Source: Elusimicrobiota bacterium
GTDB taxonomy: Bacteria; Elusimicrobiota; Elusimicrobia; JACQPE01
DNA: 64,000 bases
Assembly: GCA_016180815.1 (NCBI GenBank)
Contig: JACPAN010000007.1
Coordinates: 57,745-121,744 of the forward strand
Direction: 5' to 3'
Both the position numbers and the translations under genes were made by a program. The first letter of the stretch is position 1. Every line of letters begins with the position of its first letter. The notes beneath the pieces are model-generated. The model saw nothing but the letters and a program-made list of their open reading frames with translations. It was not told the origin of the DNA and did not search any database. Shown in pieces: positions 9,232 through 17,794 of the stretch.

Positions 9232-9621
9232 TTAAGGCAAAACCTCGCCTTTTTTCGACTTTTCAACGGCGCTGATCACCAGCTGCTTCAACGTATCCAT
9301 GGCAAAAGGCCGGTGCAGCAAATAAAAAATTCCCATTTCGAGAATCTTGCGGTCTTGTTGCGGCGCCTCGGCCGACGTGATGGCGATCACGGGCAAACGC
9401 GGCCTCATTTTTTTAATGACGCCGTAAGCGGCCAAGCTGAAATCAAGTATGGCTTTCAAGTCGTAAATCAAAACATCGATATTCTTCTCCAACAGCGCCA
9501 ACTCCGTCTCTTCAACGGTATCGGTGAAAATAAGCTCAGAATTTCTGAAAGCGCCGGCGAGTTCCCGCTGTAAGGAACGATCCGACGTTCCGATCAGAAG
9601 CGTTTCTCTCTTGTTTTCCAT
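9232..9621 (-). CDS. Degenerate response-regulator receiver domain (stand-alone)
   Basis: The 129-residue protein resembles a CheY-type receiver: it has alternating strand/helix pattern, an aspartate at residue 54 in VLIYDLK in the phosphoacceptor position, and AITSAEAP at the Thr/Ser position. The acidic pair after strand 1 is missing (LLIGTSDRS instead of a DD motif), and the conserved lysine is replaced in LLHRPF. Magnesium-dependent phosphorylation is therefore doubtful, and it may work as a pseudo-receiver. It has no output domain. It lies between a barrel protein and hemerythrin in the same operon. Confidence 0.7.
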   Translation of the reverse strand: MENKRETLLIGTSDRSLQRELAGAFRNSELIFTDTVEETELALLEKNIDVLIYDLKAILDFSLAAYGVIKKMRPRLPVIAITSAEAPQQDRKILEMGIFYLLHRPFAMDTLKQLVISAVEKSKKGEVLP

Positions 9622-9628
9622 GATATGT

Positions 9629-10303
9629 TCAGCCGGCCCGTTGATCTCCGATCACATAAGTAAAAAAGATATCCGCCATCGGGTTTCCACCCATCGAGGA
9701 CACTCTCAGGCGCCAGTTCTTACCGAGCCATTGATAAAGGCCGATATCCATGGCGCCGGCTTTGGAAAGCCTTGAATTTTTGGGGATGTACTCGCCAAGG
9801 ATGCCCGTTCTCTTGAGAAACCTGATTTCTCCTCCCGCAAAAAAACCGTTGAGACGGTTGAAACCGTAAGAGACGCCCGCCTTGGCATAACGATCCCCGA
9901 GGATCACGCTTTTACCCAATGAGACGAACGGCGAAGGGCCCGCGCTCTGATGGAGAAACCAAGAACCCCGGCGCGTCACGTCCCATATCCCGACGGCTAA
10001 CGCGGGTATGAGATGAGTTTCCTTAAGCGGCCGGTATTGCAAATTAATCCAGGTGTCGGCCTGCTTATTTTTAAGGCTGATGACAAACACGCCCAACTCA
10101 ACGCCTTGCGCCAATCCCAAATCCAAACGGTTGAGCCCCCGCCAATCCTTCGAGCTCTTTCGCTCGTAAAGGCCGAACTGCCAGATACTGCTTCGGCCCG
10201 GATTCAGCGTCTCGGCAAAGGGCGTCGCAATAAAACGTCCCGCCCTGATCTCAATCGTAACCCCCATTAATAAAACGGCGGCCAAAATGAATGTTTTTCT
10301 CAT
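9629..10303 (-). CDS. Predicted outer-membrane barrel protein of unknown function
   Basis: The 224-residue protein has a clear signal peptide (MRKTFILAAVLLMGV, cleavage near EIRAG) followed by alternating hydrophobic/polar stretches rich in Gly and aromatics (GVELGVFVISLK, TWINLQYRPL, KAGVSYGFNRL, IFFTYVIG), as in transmembrane beta barrels. It resembles YjbH-like barrel domains in style, but I cannot name a family. It is first in an operon with the receiver and hemerythrin genes, seven bases before the receiver. A sigma-54-type site ends only 15 bases before its ATG, so the leader would be very short. Confidence 0.6.
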   Translation of the reverse strand: MRKTFILAAVLLMGVTIEIRAGRFIATPFAETLNPGRSSIWQFGLYERKSSKDWRGLNRLDLGLAQGVELGVFVISLKNKQADTWINLQYRPLKETHLIPALAVGIWDVTRRGSWFLHQSAGPSPFVSLGKSVILGDRYAKAGVSYGFNRLNGFFAGGEIRFLKRTGILGEYIPKNSRLSKAGAMDIGLYQWLGKNWRLRVSSMGGNPMADIFFTYVIGDQRAG

Positions 10304-10318
10304 CGCCCTAAAAATTTT

Positions 10319-10334
10319 TGCAACAACACGGCCA
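10319..10334 (-). promoter_or_regulatory. Sigma-54 promoter of the barrel-receiver-hemerythrin operon
   Basis: The minus strand reads TGGCCGTGTTGTTGCA, a full match to the local consensus TGGCYNNNTTGTTGCA with GG-N10-GC spacing. The distance to the annotated ATG at 10303 is short, leaving a leader of only about five bases. Confidence 0.7.
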
Positions 10335-10354
10335 AAACGCTCATGGTCTGATCT

Positions 10355-11059
10355 TCACGCGGAATTCTTTTTACGCACAAAAATATGCCCGGCCAAAGAA
10401 GAATCGATTGCGGCCATCGTATGACCCACGGAAATCACATAAGCCGGGGATACCTGGCCGACCCTGATTGTTGCGCCGGGAACGAATCCCAGGGACATTA
10501 ATTTGTGCAGTTCCGGGCGATCGGCCGGAGCAAGATAGGCGATGCGGCCTTCCTGGCCGGTGGACATGGCCAAGACCGGGATCACCACCGGTCCTGTTTG
10601 GCGCTGCGCGCTTTGACAACAGCGGCCGTCCGGAACCGGCAATCCGTGGGGGCATTCCGAGGGATGCCCCAGCAGCGTGCAGATGGCGTCCTCGACATCT
10701 TGAGTGATGACATGCTCAAGGCGGCAGGCGTTGGGATCAAGCTGTTCCAAAGGCATGTCCAAGATATCTTTCAACAGCCGCTCGGTCAGACGGTGCCTGC
10801 GCACGATATGGCGGGCCAGCGTGCTTCCTTCTTCGGTCAAACAAACCTTTTCCGAACGGATTTCAGCCAGGCCAAGATGAAACAGACCCTCTAGAACGGA
10901 CTCCCCGACCGTCTCTTCGATGGCCGCTTCAAGGATTTTCTTGTCCTGCTGCCCCTGATCGGCCAACTGCCAGATCACGCTGACCGCTTGCTCCAGGTTC
11001 TCCTGTTGAGCGGTCGGTATCGGAAATTTTTTTGAAATCAGGCGTGTTTTATCCGTCAT
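10355..11059 (-). CDS. DtxR/MntR-type metal-dependent regulator fused to a FeoA (SH3-like) domain
   Basis: The 234-residue protein has an N-terminal winged helix (~1-80, ending GLAEIRSEKVCLTEEG), a DtxR dimerisation/metal region (HRLTERLLKDILDMPLEQ, ACRLEHVI, LGHPSECPHG) and a C-terminal FeoA-like SH3 domain (HKLMSLGFVPGATIRVGQ). Such proteins repress iron or manganese uptake when metal is plentiful. It is the last gene of hemA-feoB-thioredoxin-like-dtxR, so it probably adjusts FeoB expression, and its FeoA domain could act on FeoB directly. The ATG at 11059 follows GGAGG. An extra cysteine group (CPHGLPVPDGRCC) lies in the linker. Confidence 0.83.
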   Translation of the reverse strand: MTDKTRLISKKFPIPTAQQENLEQAVSVIWQLADQGQQDKKILEAAIEETVGESVLEGLFHLGLAEIRSEKVCLTEEGSTLARHIVRRHRLTERLLKDILDMPLEQLDPNACRLEHVITQDVEDAICTLLGHPSECPHGLPVPDGRCCQSAQRQTGPVVIPVLAMSTGQEGRIAYLAPADRPELHKLMSLGFVPGATIRVGQVSPAYVISVGHTMAAIDSSLAGHIFVRKKNSA

Positions 11060-11564
11060 TTGAAACCTCCTCGATCGCGCGCATCAGATGATCTTCGGAC
11101 ACTGCGGAAAGATGATGCTTGAATCGAATGCGCCTTGATGAATCGACGATCAACAAATTGCGCAACGGACAGGCGTCATTCGGGTGGGCATACCCGAGGC
11201 GCCGTCCGATTTCATCCTCAGGATCGGTCAGCAAAATAAAAGTGGGATTAAATCGCCGGGCAATCATCTGCGGCGTTTCCACGTCGCGGCCCAAAACGCT
11301 GATGGCCGCGACAGCGACCCTCTCGCCATGAAGCCGGTTGATTTTCTCCGCCAAAGGAATTTTCTCCTGACAGGTCGAGCAGAGATTCGTCATCCAAAGA
11401 ACCGCGCCTTTTTTGCGGCAAAGGATATCGGACAAAAAAACGATGCGGCCGGAGAGCTCGCGAAACATCATTTCCGGGGCTTTGCCGACGATGTCGCCGG
11501 CTTTGCGCGACCATTTTTCCTTAAGCTCCAGCAGCGGATAAATCCATTGAAAAATACGGCCCAT
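11049..11564 (-). CDS. Thioredoxin-fold (AhpC/TSA-like) protein
   Basis: The 171-residue protein has a thioredoxin fold pattern: GAVLWMTNLCSTCQEKIPLAEKI with a CSTC redox motif, then VAVAAISVLGRD, PTFILLTDPEDEIGRRLG and RNLLIVDSSRRI. This looks like a peroxiredoxin- or TlpA-related redoxin. There is no signal peptide, though the N-terminus begins with a hydrophobic stretch (MGRIFQWIYPLLEL). It sits between feoB and the DtxR-FeoA gene and overlaps the latter by 11 bases. A role in keeping iron or haem proteins reduced is possible but is inferred from position only. Confidence 0.65.
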   Translation of the reverse strand: MGRIFQWIYPLLELKEKWSRKAGDIVGKAPEMMFRELSGRIVFLSDILCRKKGAVLWMTNLCSTCQEKIPLAEKINRLHGERVAVAAISVLGRDVETPQMIARRFNPTFILLTDPEDEIGRRLGYAHPNDACPLRNLLIVDSSRRIRFKHHLSAVSEDHLMRAIEEVSNDG

Positions 11565-11565
11565 G

Positions 11566-13533
11566 TCACCACCCCATGACGAGCAACACCTTATTCAAGG
11601 CTCCGGCCACGATCACGGCATAAATCAGAACAAAACCTGAGATGGCGGCCGCCGCTTTCATTCCTCGTTCCCTGACGGTCATCATGAACTGCGCGATGCA
11701 GGGCATGAAGAGCGTGATCGCCGTAATGGCCACCGTGCTTTGGCGAACATTCAAGAGTCCTTCGCGCTGCATTTGAAAAAGCCCGGCGGCGCCGTAGTCC
11801 CTCCTCAAAAATCCCACCAGAAAAGATTCGGCCGCCTGCTTGGGCAACCCGAGGAAGCCAGCGATCACGGGCTCCATCCAGCGTTCCAAGGCCTTGAGCC
11901 AGCCGAAGGCGTCAAAAAAATAAAGAACCAGCGTGGCGTAAACAAAAATCGGAACGACTTCTTTTAAATACCACTTCAACCGGCTGCTCACTTTTTTCAA
12001 AAGATTGCCCATGATCGGAACCCTCATCGGTGGAATCTCCAAAATCAGCGGTGAAGCGGCGCCCGGAAGCAGCCGCGACAGCGCGGAACCCACGCCCAAG
12101 AGCGTTCCCAAAGTCACCACGAGCCAAATCGCCAAAACCCAATGGGACATGCCCGAAGCCATGCCCAAAATGACCCCCAACTGGGCCGAACAGGGAACCG
12201 CGAGCGCCAGCAGGAAACTGGCCAGAATTTTTTCCTTGCGGGTGTCGAGAATCCTCGTGGTCAACATGGCCATGGTGCCGCAGCCCAACCCCAAAATCAT
12301 CGGGAAAACGGCCTTGCCGTTGAGCCCCATGGCCCTGAAAAAACGATCGGACAATACGGAGAGCCGGGGCAGATACCCCGTGTCCTCCAAAACGCCGAGC
12401 GCCAGGAAAAAAGCGGTCACAATCGGCAAAATAAGCGCGAAAGCGTAGGTCAACGCCATCGTGAAAACGCCGTAGTCTCCGATCAGCATATCTCCAACGA
12501 AAGGCCAGGGGATGAGGGTCCGCACGATAGCGGAAACCGCGGGGTTCACGTATTTTCCGAAGACAACGTTTTCCAAAAAATCGACCGCAATCTGAGCCGC
12601 GAAAACGCCCACGAATTCATAAAAAATCCATAAAACGCAGGCCGCGATCAGGTACCCCGGCCAGGATTGAAGGCACCAGGCGCCTAGGCGCGCCACCCAC
12701 AATTCCCGCTTCCCCAGGTTGACAGTTGCGGGCCGCTTCAGCACTTCGGCCGCGAGTCGCCCGGCCTCATCTTGGCGCGATTGCGCCATCAAACGGCTCA
12801 TCGGGCCGGCGGCGTTGCGGCGGATTTGCTCAAGGCGCCCGAGCGCCTCATGGCCCGTGTCGCGCTTTAACAGCGGAATCAATTCCTCGGGCGTCAAATG
12901 ATTTTGAAGAAAGAGGGCGCCCAGATGACGGATATCGACGGGCAAGACCTGCTGCGCTTGCCAGACGGCCTTGGCCAGCGGTGCGGGGTAAACATTTTTC
13001 TTGACCGGCCGCGCGGCTCTTAAGAACGCGGCCTGCAATTCTTCGAAACCCTCTCCAGTCGTCGCCACCGTCTCCACGACGGGAACTCCGAGCATTTGCG
13101 AAAGCTTAAGGCTGTCGACTTGATAACCTCTGCTCAACGCTTCGTCCTTCATGTTTAAAACCAGCACCATGGCAATATCAAGCTCGGCGAGTTCCAGCGT
13201 CAACGAGAGCGCCCGCGAAAGATTTTTAAGATCCGCCACCTGCATGATAAGATCGGGACCGCTGAAGAGCAGGGACCTCGTCACCCTCTCTTCATCGCTT
13301 AAAACCACAAGAGAATTGATGCCGGGGCTGTCCACGAACTCCACGGTTGCGTTCCCCGCCAAACCCATGCCTCGCGCGACATCGACGGTCGTGCCCGGAT
13401 AATTCGACACCATGACGTAGCGGCCGGTCAACCGGTTAAATAGGGCCGACTTGCCCACGTTGGGCTGGCCCACGAGCACGATGCGTTTCGTGGCGACGAT
13501 CTTGCCTTCGGATACCGGCGCCGGATTAAGCAT
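11566..13533 (-). CDS. feoB: FeoB ferrous iron transporter
   Basis: The 655-residue protein has an N-terminal GTPase domain (GQPNVGKS for G1, DSPG for G3, NMKD for G4), a helical linker, and a membrane part with two Gate-type domains and about eight helices (for example YGVFTMALTYAFALILPI, VPIFVYATLVLYFF). FeoB moves Fe2+ across the inner membrane. The open frame extends to 13725, but that part is out-of-frame hemA. The ATG at 13533 overlaps the hemA stop by eight bases (ATGCTTAA), and the true GTPase starts right after it. Its linkage to hemA ties iron uptake to haem synthesis. Confidence 0.93.
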   Translation of the reverse strand: MLNPAPVSEGKIVATKRIVLVGQPNVGKSALFNRLTGRYVMVSNYPGTTVDVARGMGLAGNATVEFVDSPGINSLVVLSDEERVTRSLLFSGPDLIMQVADLKNLSRALSLTLELAELDIAMVLVLNMKDEALSRGYQVDSLKLSQMLGVPVVETVATTGEGFEELQAAFLRAARPVKKNVYPAPLAKAVWQAQQVLPVDIRHLGALFLQNHLTPEELIPLLKRDTGHEALGRLEQIRRNAAGPMSRLMAQSRQDEAGRLAAEVLKRPATVNLGKRELWVARLGAWCLQSWPGYLIAACVLWIFYEFVGVFAAQIAVDFLENVVFGKYVNPAVSAIVRTLIPWPFVGDMLIGDYGVFTMALTYAFALILPIVTAFFLALGVLEDTGYLPRLSVLSDRFFRAMGLNGKAVFPMILGLGCGTMAMLTTRILDTRKEKILASFLLALAVPCSAQLGVILGMASGMSHWVLAIWLVVTLGTLLGVGSALSRLLPGAASPLILEIPPMRVPIMGNLLKKVSSRLKWYLKEVVPIFVYATLVLYFFDAFGWLKALERWMEPVIAGFLGLPKQAAESFLVGFLRRDYGAAGLFQMQREGLLNVRQSTVAITAITLFMPCIAQFMMTVRERGMKAAAAISGFVLIYAVIVAGALNKVLLVMGW

Positions 13534-14614
13534 GGCTGAGCCTGGCGTTTGACGGCAATAGAACCGGCAAGGGGCCGCCCACGCGCTCCACGGAGGCAGG
13601 CGCCAATGTCCGCCCCGACCAAAACTTGACGGCCTTGCCCGCCACAAACGTTTCCGCTTTGCGGGCGGCCTCAGCTTTTGCTTTTCCGTACGTGGCGACG
13701 ATGGCGTTGAGATCGTCGATATCATAGAGATAAACTTGCGGAACGCGCCCGGCCGACGGCTCCACGTCCCTGGGGACCGCGATGTCGATCAAGAAAAGAG
13801 GGCGCCCTCTGCGCCTCTTCATCAATGCGCGGACCTGGCTCTCGCTCAAAATGATATCCGCGCTCGCCGTGGAACACAGCGCGACATCGACATCTTCCAT
13901 CCGCTCGATGACCGCCTCCCACAACAAGGCCTGCCCGCCGAGCTCCCGTGCTAATTCCTCGGCTTTAGCCGATGTTCGATTGGCCACAAGGATGGATTCC
14001 ACTTTTTTCGATACAAAATGCCTTGCGGCCGCACCGGCCATTTTGCCCGCGCCCAAAACCATGACCCGGCACGCCGAGAGCTCGCCGAAAATTTTCTCCG
14101 CCAAGACGACGGCGGCCGAAGAGACCGAGGTAATGCCGCCGGCTAAACCCGTCAAGGACCGGGCTTCTTTTCCGGCAGCGATCGCTGATTGAAATAACGG
14201 GTTCAACAAGCGTCCTGTGGTTTTGGCTTCGAACGAACTCTGATAAGCCCAGCGCACCTGCCCCAAAATTTGGGGCTCTCCCAGGATCATGGAATCGAGG
14301 CCGGCGGATACCCGGAATAGATGCTCGACCGCGGCTAGATTTTCATGATGATAAAAATGGCCGCTCAAATCATGAGCCGCTTTCAGACGCCAATCCTCAA
14401 GAATATGTTCCCGCAAGCCCGAGCAGCCATCATCCGCCCAATAAATCTCCACCCTGTTGCAAGTCGAAACAATAACCGCTTCCCGGGCCCCGAGCGATAC
14501 GAGGCGGCGCAGGGCGCCGGCAATATCCGCCGTAGGAACGGCTAATTTTTCACGCAATTCTACGGGACAGGATTTATGATTTACTCCGAGCAGATTGATC
14601 CGTTGGATTTCCAT
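13526..14614 (-). CDS. hemA: Glutamyl-tRNA reductase HemA
   Basis: The 362-residue protein starts MEIQRINLLGVNHKSCPVE. The nucleophile is Cys52 in IVSTCNRVEIYW, and GLDSMILGEPQILGQVR and the NADPH-domain motif VMVLGAGKMAG are present. HemA makes glutamate-1-semialdehyde, the first committed intermediate of tetrapyrrole synthesis by the C5 route. It is shorter than E. coli HemA (418) because the C-terminal dimerisation region is reduced. It is the first gene of hemA-feoB-thioredoxin-like-dtxR, behind a sigma-54-type promoter. The haem demand of the many local c-type cytochromes makes co-regulation sensible. Confidence 0.93.
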   Translation of the reverse strand: MEIQRINLLGVNHKSCPVELREKLAVPTADIAGALRRLVSLGAREAVIVSTCNRVEIYWADDGCSGLREHILEDWRLKAAHDLSGHFYHHENLAAVEHLFRVSAGLDSMILGEPQILGQVRWAYQSSFEAKTTGRLLNPLFQSAIAAGKEARSLTGLAGGITSVSSAAVVLAEKIFGELSACRVMVLGAGKMAGAAARHFVSKKVESILVANRTSAKAEELARELGGQALLWEAVIERMEDVDVALCSTASADIILSESQVRALMKRRRGRPLFLIDIAVPRDVEPSAGRVPQVYLYDIDDLNAIVATYGKAKAEAARKAETFVAGKAVKFWSGRTLAPASVERVGGPLPVLLPSNARLSHA

Positions 14615-14634
14615 CTAAATCTCTTTATTTTCTT

Positions 14635-14650
14635 TGCAACAAAAAGGCCA
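14635..14650 (-). promoter_or_regulatory. Sigma-54 promoter of hemA-feoB operon
   Basis: The minus strand reads TGGCCTTTTTGTTGCA, a full match to the local consensus. The ATG of hemA is 20 bases further on. A GGGAC-N6-GTCCC palindrome lies upstream at 14678-14693. Confidence 0.78.
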
Positions 14651-14677
14651 AACGGATTTAGAATGGATGTAGAGATT

Positions 14678-14710
14678 GGGACAGAGAAGTCCCGGCTAGG
14701 GTCAGACCCT
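14678..14710. promoter_or_regulatory. Palindrome GGGAC-N6-GTCCC and second hairpin upstream of hemA
   Basis: Bases 14678-14693 are GGGACAGAGAAGTCCC, with its centre 37 bases upstream of the hemA -24 element. The adjoining 14698-14710 is the inverted pair agggtc/gaccct around one base. The first shares its architecture with the palindrome before the nxr operon. Both could also serve as weak hairpins after ccsA, but no U-run follows. Confidence 0.4.
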
Positions 14711-16545
14711 TAATCTCTTAAACGATAAAAACGTCCGGCAGGAAACCAGCCGAGCGCCATCAAAAGAAACTGGCTGACAATAAATGCCGATAAAGCGTAG
14801 AAAGCCTTGCCCATGAAACCATAAGAATGCAGGCCGATGGCCAGCATATTGACGCCGAACCAGGAAAGGCTGGTGATGATGTTGCCGAAAACCGCCATCA
14901 CCATCAGGCCCCGCTCGCGGATGAACCCTCCCCACCGGCTGTGTAAAATAACGGCGTTCCAAAGAACGATCAACAAAGCGCCGTTTTCCTTCGGGTCCCA
15001 CCCCCAAAACCGTCCCCACGACTGGTCCGCCCAAATTCCCCCCAAAACCGTTCCGGTGAAACTAAACAAAAGCGCAAAGCAGATAATCCCATAAGTCATT
15101 GAAACCAACGGCCTGAGCTGCTCCGTTTTGGCCGCAGGAATAATCAATCTTTTTAGGAGATAAACGATGCCCAGCATCCCCGCCAAAAACATCGCGGAAT
15201 AACCGATGGTAATGACGACGACATGCGTAGCCAGCCAAAAATTGGAATCAAGAACCGCCCGCATCATCTCCAAGGTGTCGCCGGAATCCATCAGATGATG
15301 CGCCACCAGCAGGGTGCAGAAACCCGCCAAGGAAGCAACGAGCGATCCGAATCCGTTTTTATAAAGCCTCTCCACGATCATCCCGATCATGACGGCGCCC
15401 CAACCCACAAAAATGGCCGACGAATAAAGGTTCGTCACCGGAGGCCGCCCTTGAAACCACATGCGCGTCAAGAGGCCCGCGGTATGGACGACAAAAGCGA
15501 CGGCTAAAATATGAAACGCGGTTCGGCGTAAAACAACCGGCCACTTCATGAAGGAAACAAGAACCGTCAAAAAGGCGGCTACGTAAAACGCCATGCCGAT
15601 GTAAAAGGGCTGCGCACGGTTGAAGAGAAATTCCCAACGGACACGCCCATCGACGGCCGCATCCCGTTTCAACCACCACGCGCCGGCTTCGGCGACCGCG
15701 GCGTTGAAAGCGGTCGAATCCAGCCGTTTCCAAGCATGAGCGAGACGCGCGTAGGCCCTCAACAACGGGTGTTCGGCGTGGGAGGGACCCAAGGCCTTCA
15801 GCAATTCGCTTCCGCCGTCGGCCCAGCCCTCTTCCAAAGAGCCCTTGACCGGGGGCAAAAAAAGAAAATACGCGAATTGAGAAAGAAACTCATACCGGCT
15901 CACGAACGAACCCAAACGCTGAAGCGCTTCCAAATCAAATCCCTTGCCTTTTTTCTGATGAGCGCCCAGCGCCGCCAAGCCTTGAGGCAAAATTCTGCGG
16001 TATGTTTCGATCTCCCGCGAAAAATCATCGGCATCTTCCGGTTGAAGCGTATTTTTTAAACGTTGGTAAAGCAGCAAACGGTCATGCAAATTGACGATGG
16101 CGCTCTGGAACCGGTCGCGCGCTTGAGCGTCGACGGATTGCGCGCGCTGGGCCTGCGCCGCGATTTCAGGCAGAAAGGACTCGATCTCCTGATAAGAAAA
16201 GCGTTTCGTTTTCGCCTGGCGTATGTTCATCAGGCCTAAAACATCGGGGTCATCGATCGCGAACACCCGGTATCCGTCCGCTTTGTCGGGTTTGGCCATC
16301 ACGTCGAGCAGCCATTCAGCGGCGGCAACGCCTGCGCCGTTGACCCGGAAGCTTTGACGGCCCGAGATCATCAATAGAGAGGTTCTCGCCAGCGTGTCCA
16401 TGGGTTTTATTCGTCCGCCCTGAAGCACGGGCAAACGGCCGAAGCCCTCCAAATCCGCGGTAACGCCGGCCGCCGCGCCTTCGAAAGCCCCGCTCATCAA
16501 TAAACCCGCCGCGACAAACCCGATCAGCGATCGCCGCAACCTCAT
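14710..16545 (-). CDS. ccsA: CcsA/ResC-type cytochrome c maturation protein with long periplasmic N-terminal region
   Basis: The 611-residue protein has a signal-like N-terminus, a periplasmic stretch of about 290 residues, then about eight membrane helices. The haem-handling motif WGRFWGWDPKENGALL lies near residue 520, and histidines in the flanking helices (for example MDSGDTLEM with HH nearby, HSRWGG) fit the haem channel. With ResB it carries haem to the outside and attaches it to CxxCH motifs (system II). Its ATG overlaps the resB stop by four bases. The window's CxxCH proteins are its likely clients. Confidence 0.88.
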   Translation of the reverse strand: MRLRRSLIGFVAAGLLMSGAFEGAAAGVTADLEGFGRLPVLQGGRIKPMDTLARTSLLMISGRQSFRVNGAGVAAAEWLLDVMAKPDKADGYRVFAIDDPDVLGLMNIRQAKTKRFSYQEIESFLPEIAAQAQRAQSVDAQARDRFQSAIVNLHDRLLLYQRLKNTLQPEDADDFSREIETYRRILPQGLAALGAHQKKGKGFDLEALQRLGSFVSRYEFLSQFAYFLFLPPVKGSLEEGWADGGSELLKALGPSHAEHPLLRAYARLAHAWKRLDSTAFNAAVAEAGAWWLKRDAAVDGRVRWEFLFNRAQPFYIGMAFYVAAFLTVLVSFMKWPVVLRRTAFHILAVAFVVHTAGLLTRMWFQGRPPVTNLYSSAIFVGWGAVMIGMIVERLYKNGFGSLVASLAGFCTLLVAHHLMDSGDTLEMMRAVLDSNFWLATHVVVITIGYSAMFLAGMLGIVYLLKRLIIPAAKTEQLRPLVSMTYGIICFALLFSFTGTVLGGIWADQSWGRFWGWDPKENGALLIVLWNAVILHSRWGGFIRERGLMVMAVFGNIITSLSWFGVNMLAIGLHSYGFMGKAFYALSAFIVSQFLLMALGWFPAGRFYRLRD

Positions 16546-17690
16546 AAATAGGCCGTCCTTTTGCGCGACTCGCGCATTTTCAAAACAAAATGAACAATCA
16601 GCCCCAGGGTGATCAGGACGCAGGAAACATAAGGAAGAACCCAGCCCGGATTATCCACCACCTGCAAAACGCTCAGCGTGTCGTTCTCCCCGAAGCTGGC
16701 CTGATAAAAAGCCTTGCCCGCGTAACGCAGGGGATTGTTCATGTAAATGAGGATATCCCGGCTCTGCCCTTGATCCGGATGATTCAAATGAACCAAACTT
16801 GAAAAATTTTTCGGGATGTCCGTGCCCGGGTAACGATCATGGCGAAAATCCTTCAAGGTCAAAGAAAACGGGAGGTATTGCCGCTGGTGCCGCATGGCCA
16901 GCCGCCAGCGGCGGCCGTCATGCTCAAATTCCTGAGCCGACTCAATGCCGTTGGAAACAAGCCATGTGCCCAAACTGCGGTCCCCGGCCATCACTTCGAT
17001 AAAAGCGGCCGTTTGATTGATTTTGTCATCCCCGAGAACCGGCGGGGCCTCCGTAACGTTTAAGCGTTGCCCGACTCCATGAGTGGCCAACGATGATCCG
17101 CCGTTATCAACGGCCGGAGCGATCATCGAGTTGCGGTAATATTGCTTGACGAAAATTTGAAAAGGCAGGCGGGAGTGATTAATGATGCGACGCTTAGCCA
17201 GCATCGAATCCACGATGCTGAAGACCTCGTCATATTGATCATGGGAAACGTCGATGAGCGCCAACTCCAAATCCCGGGGGTTCTCCGTAAATTGACGAGT
17301 TTCCCCTTCGCGCAAAGCCATTTGAGTTTCTTGGGCGTACATGCCCGTGATATACTCGCCCGCGAATAAAAGCACAAGCCCGATATGAGCCAGCCATAAC
17401 CCGGCTTGCCGCCAGGTTCTTTTAAAACGCAGCCATTGGGCCGCCATCAAATTGACGACCAACACGAGCCCGACTAAAGCGCCGCCCGGGAACACGGGAA
17501 TTTTGGGCAAAGGACCCGCCTCAGCGTAAAGAAAAAAACTTCTCATGTAAACGTCCACCGCTCCCCATGTTCCTAACTTGACCTGGGCCAGCGTGCACAT
17601 CGCCACCAGAATCATCAGCAGGGCAAGGCAGGAGACAGTGATTTGCAAAGCCGCGGCCTTGCCCAAAAGACTCTTAGTGTAATGCGTCAT
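16542..17690 (-). CDS. resB: ResB/Ccs1-type cytochrome c biogenesis protein
   Basis: The 382-residue protein has three N-terminal membrane helices (~15-37, 65-85, 98-115: LVLVVNLMAAQWLRF, LWLAHIGLVLLFAGEY), a large periplasmic domain (~120-340) and a final helix (VSCVLITLGLIVHFVL). This is the ResB layout of the system II haem-ligation complex, partner of ResC. The ATG at 17690 is chosen because it follows AAAGGGA; a GTG seven codons upstream lies in the flanking palindromic repeat. It is coupled to ccsA by a 4-base ATGA overlap. Confidence 0.87.
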   Translation of the reverse strand: MTHYTKSLLGKAAALQITVSCLALLMILVAMCTLAQVKLGTWGAVDVYMRSFFLYAEAGPLPKIPVFPGGALVGLVLVVNLMAAQWLRFKRTWRQAGLWLAHIGLVLLFAGEYITGMYAQETQMALREGETRQFTENPRDLELALIDVSHDQYDEVFSIVDSMLAKRRIINHSRLPFQIFVKQYYRNSMIAPAVDNGGSSLATHGVGQRLNVTEAPPVLGDDKINQTAAFIEVMAGDRSLGTWLVSNGIESAQEFEHDGRRWRLAMRHQRQYLPFSLTLKDFRHDRYPGTDIPKNFSSLVHLNHPDQGQSRDILIYMNNPLRYAGKAFYQASFGENDTLSVLQVVDNPGWVLPYVSCVLITLGLIVHFVLKMRESRKRTAYL

Positions 17691-17705
17691 AAATCCCTTT
17701 GCATT

Positions 17706-17763
17706 CGTCACCCCGGCGAAAGCTGGGGTCCAGGCCTGGATTCCCGCCTTCGCGGGAATGACG
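17706..17763. repeat. Compound palindromic (REP-like) element upstream of resB
   Basis: The block contains three nested hairpins: ccccggc-gaaa-gctgggg, the palindrome ccaggcctgg, and attcccgc-cttc-gcgggaat. This type of sequence (GTCATTCCCGCGAAGGCGGG on the other strand) is a familiar dispersed intergenic repeat in many bacterial genomes. It lies in the 104-base gap between the lipoprotein gene and resB. Confidence 0.7.
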
Positions 17764-17794
17764 CCAAAAATAAAGAAGTGCTGGACGCACTACA

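Noticed and set aside
13534..13725. N-terminal extension of FeoB by 64 codons
   Set aside because: The extension is out-of-frame hemA; the ATG overlapping the hemA stop begins exactly before the GTPase domain.
17700..17715. GG-N10-GC match (CGGGGTGACGAATGCA) before resB
   Set aside because: It lies in the palindromic repeat and lacks both the TGGC and TTGC features; resB is probably co-transcribed from the hemG side.
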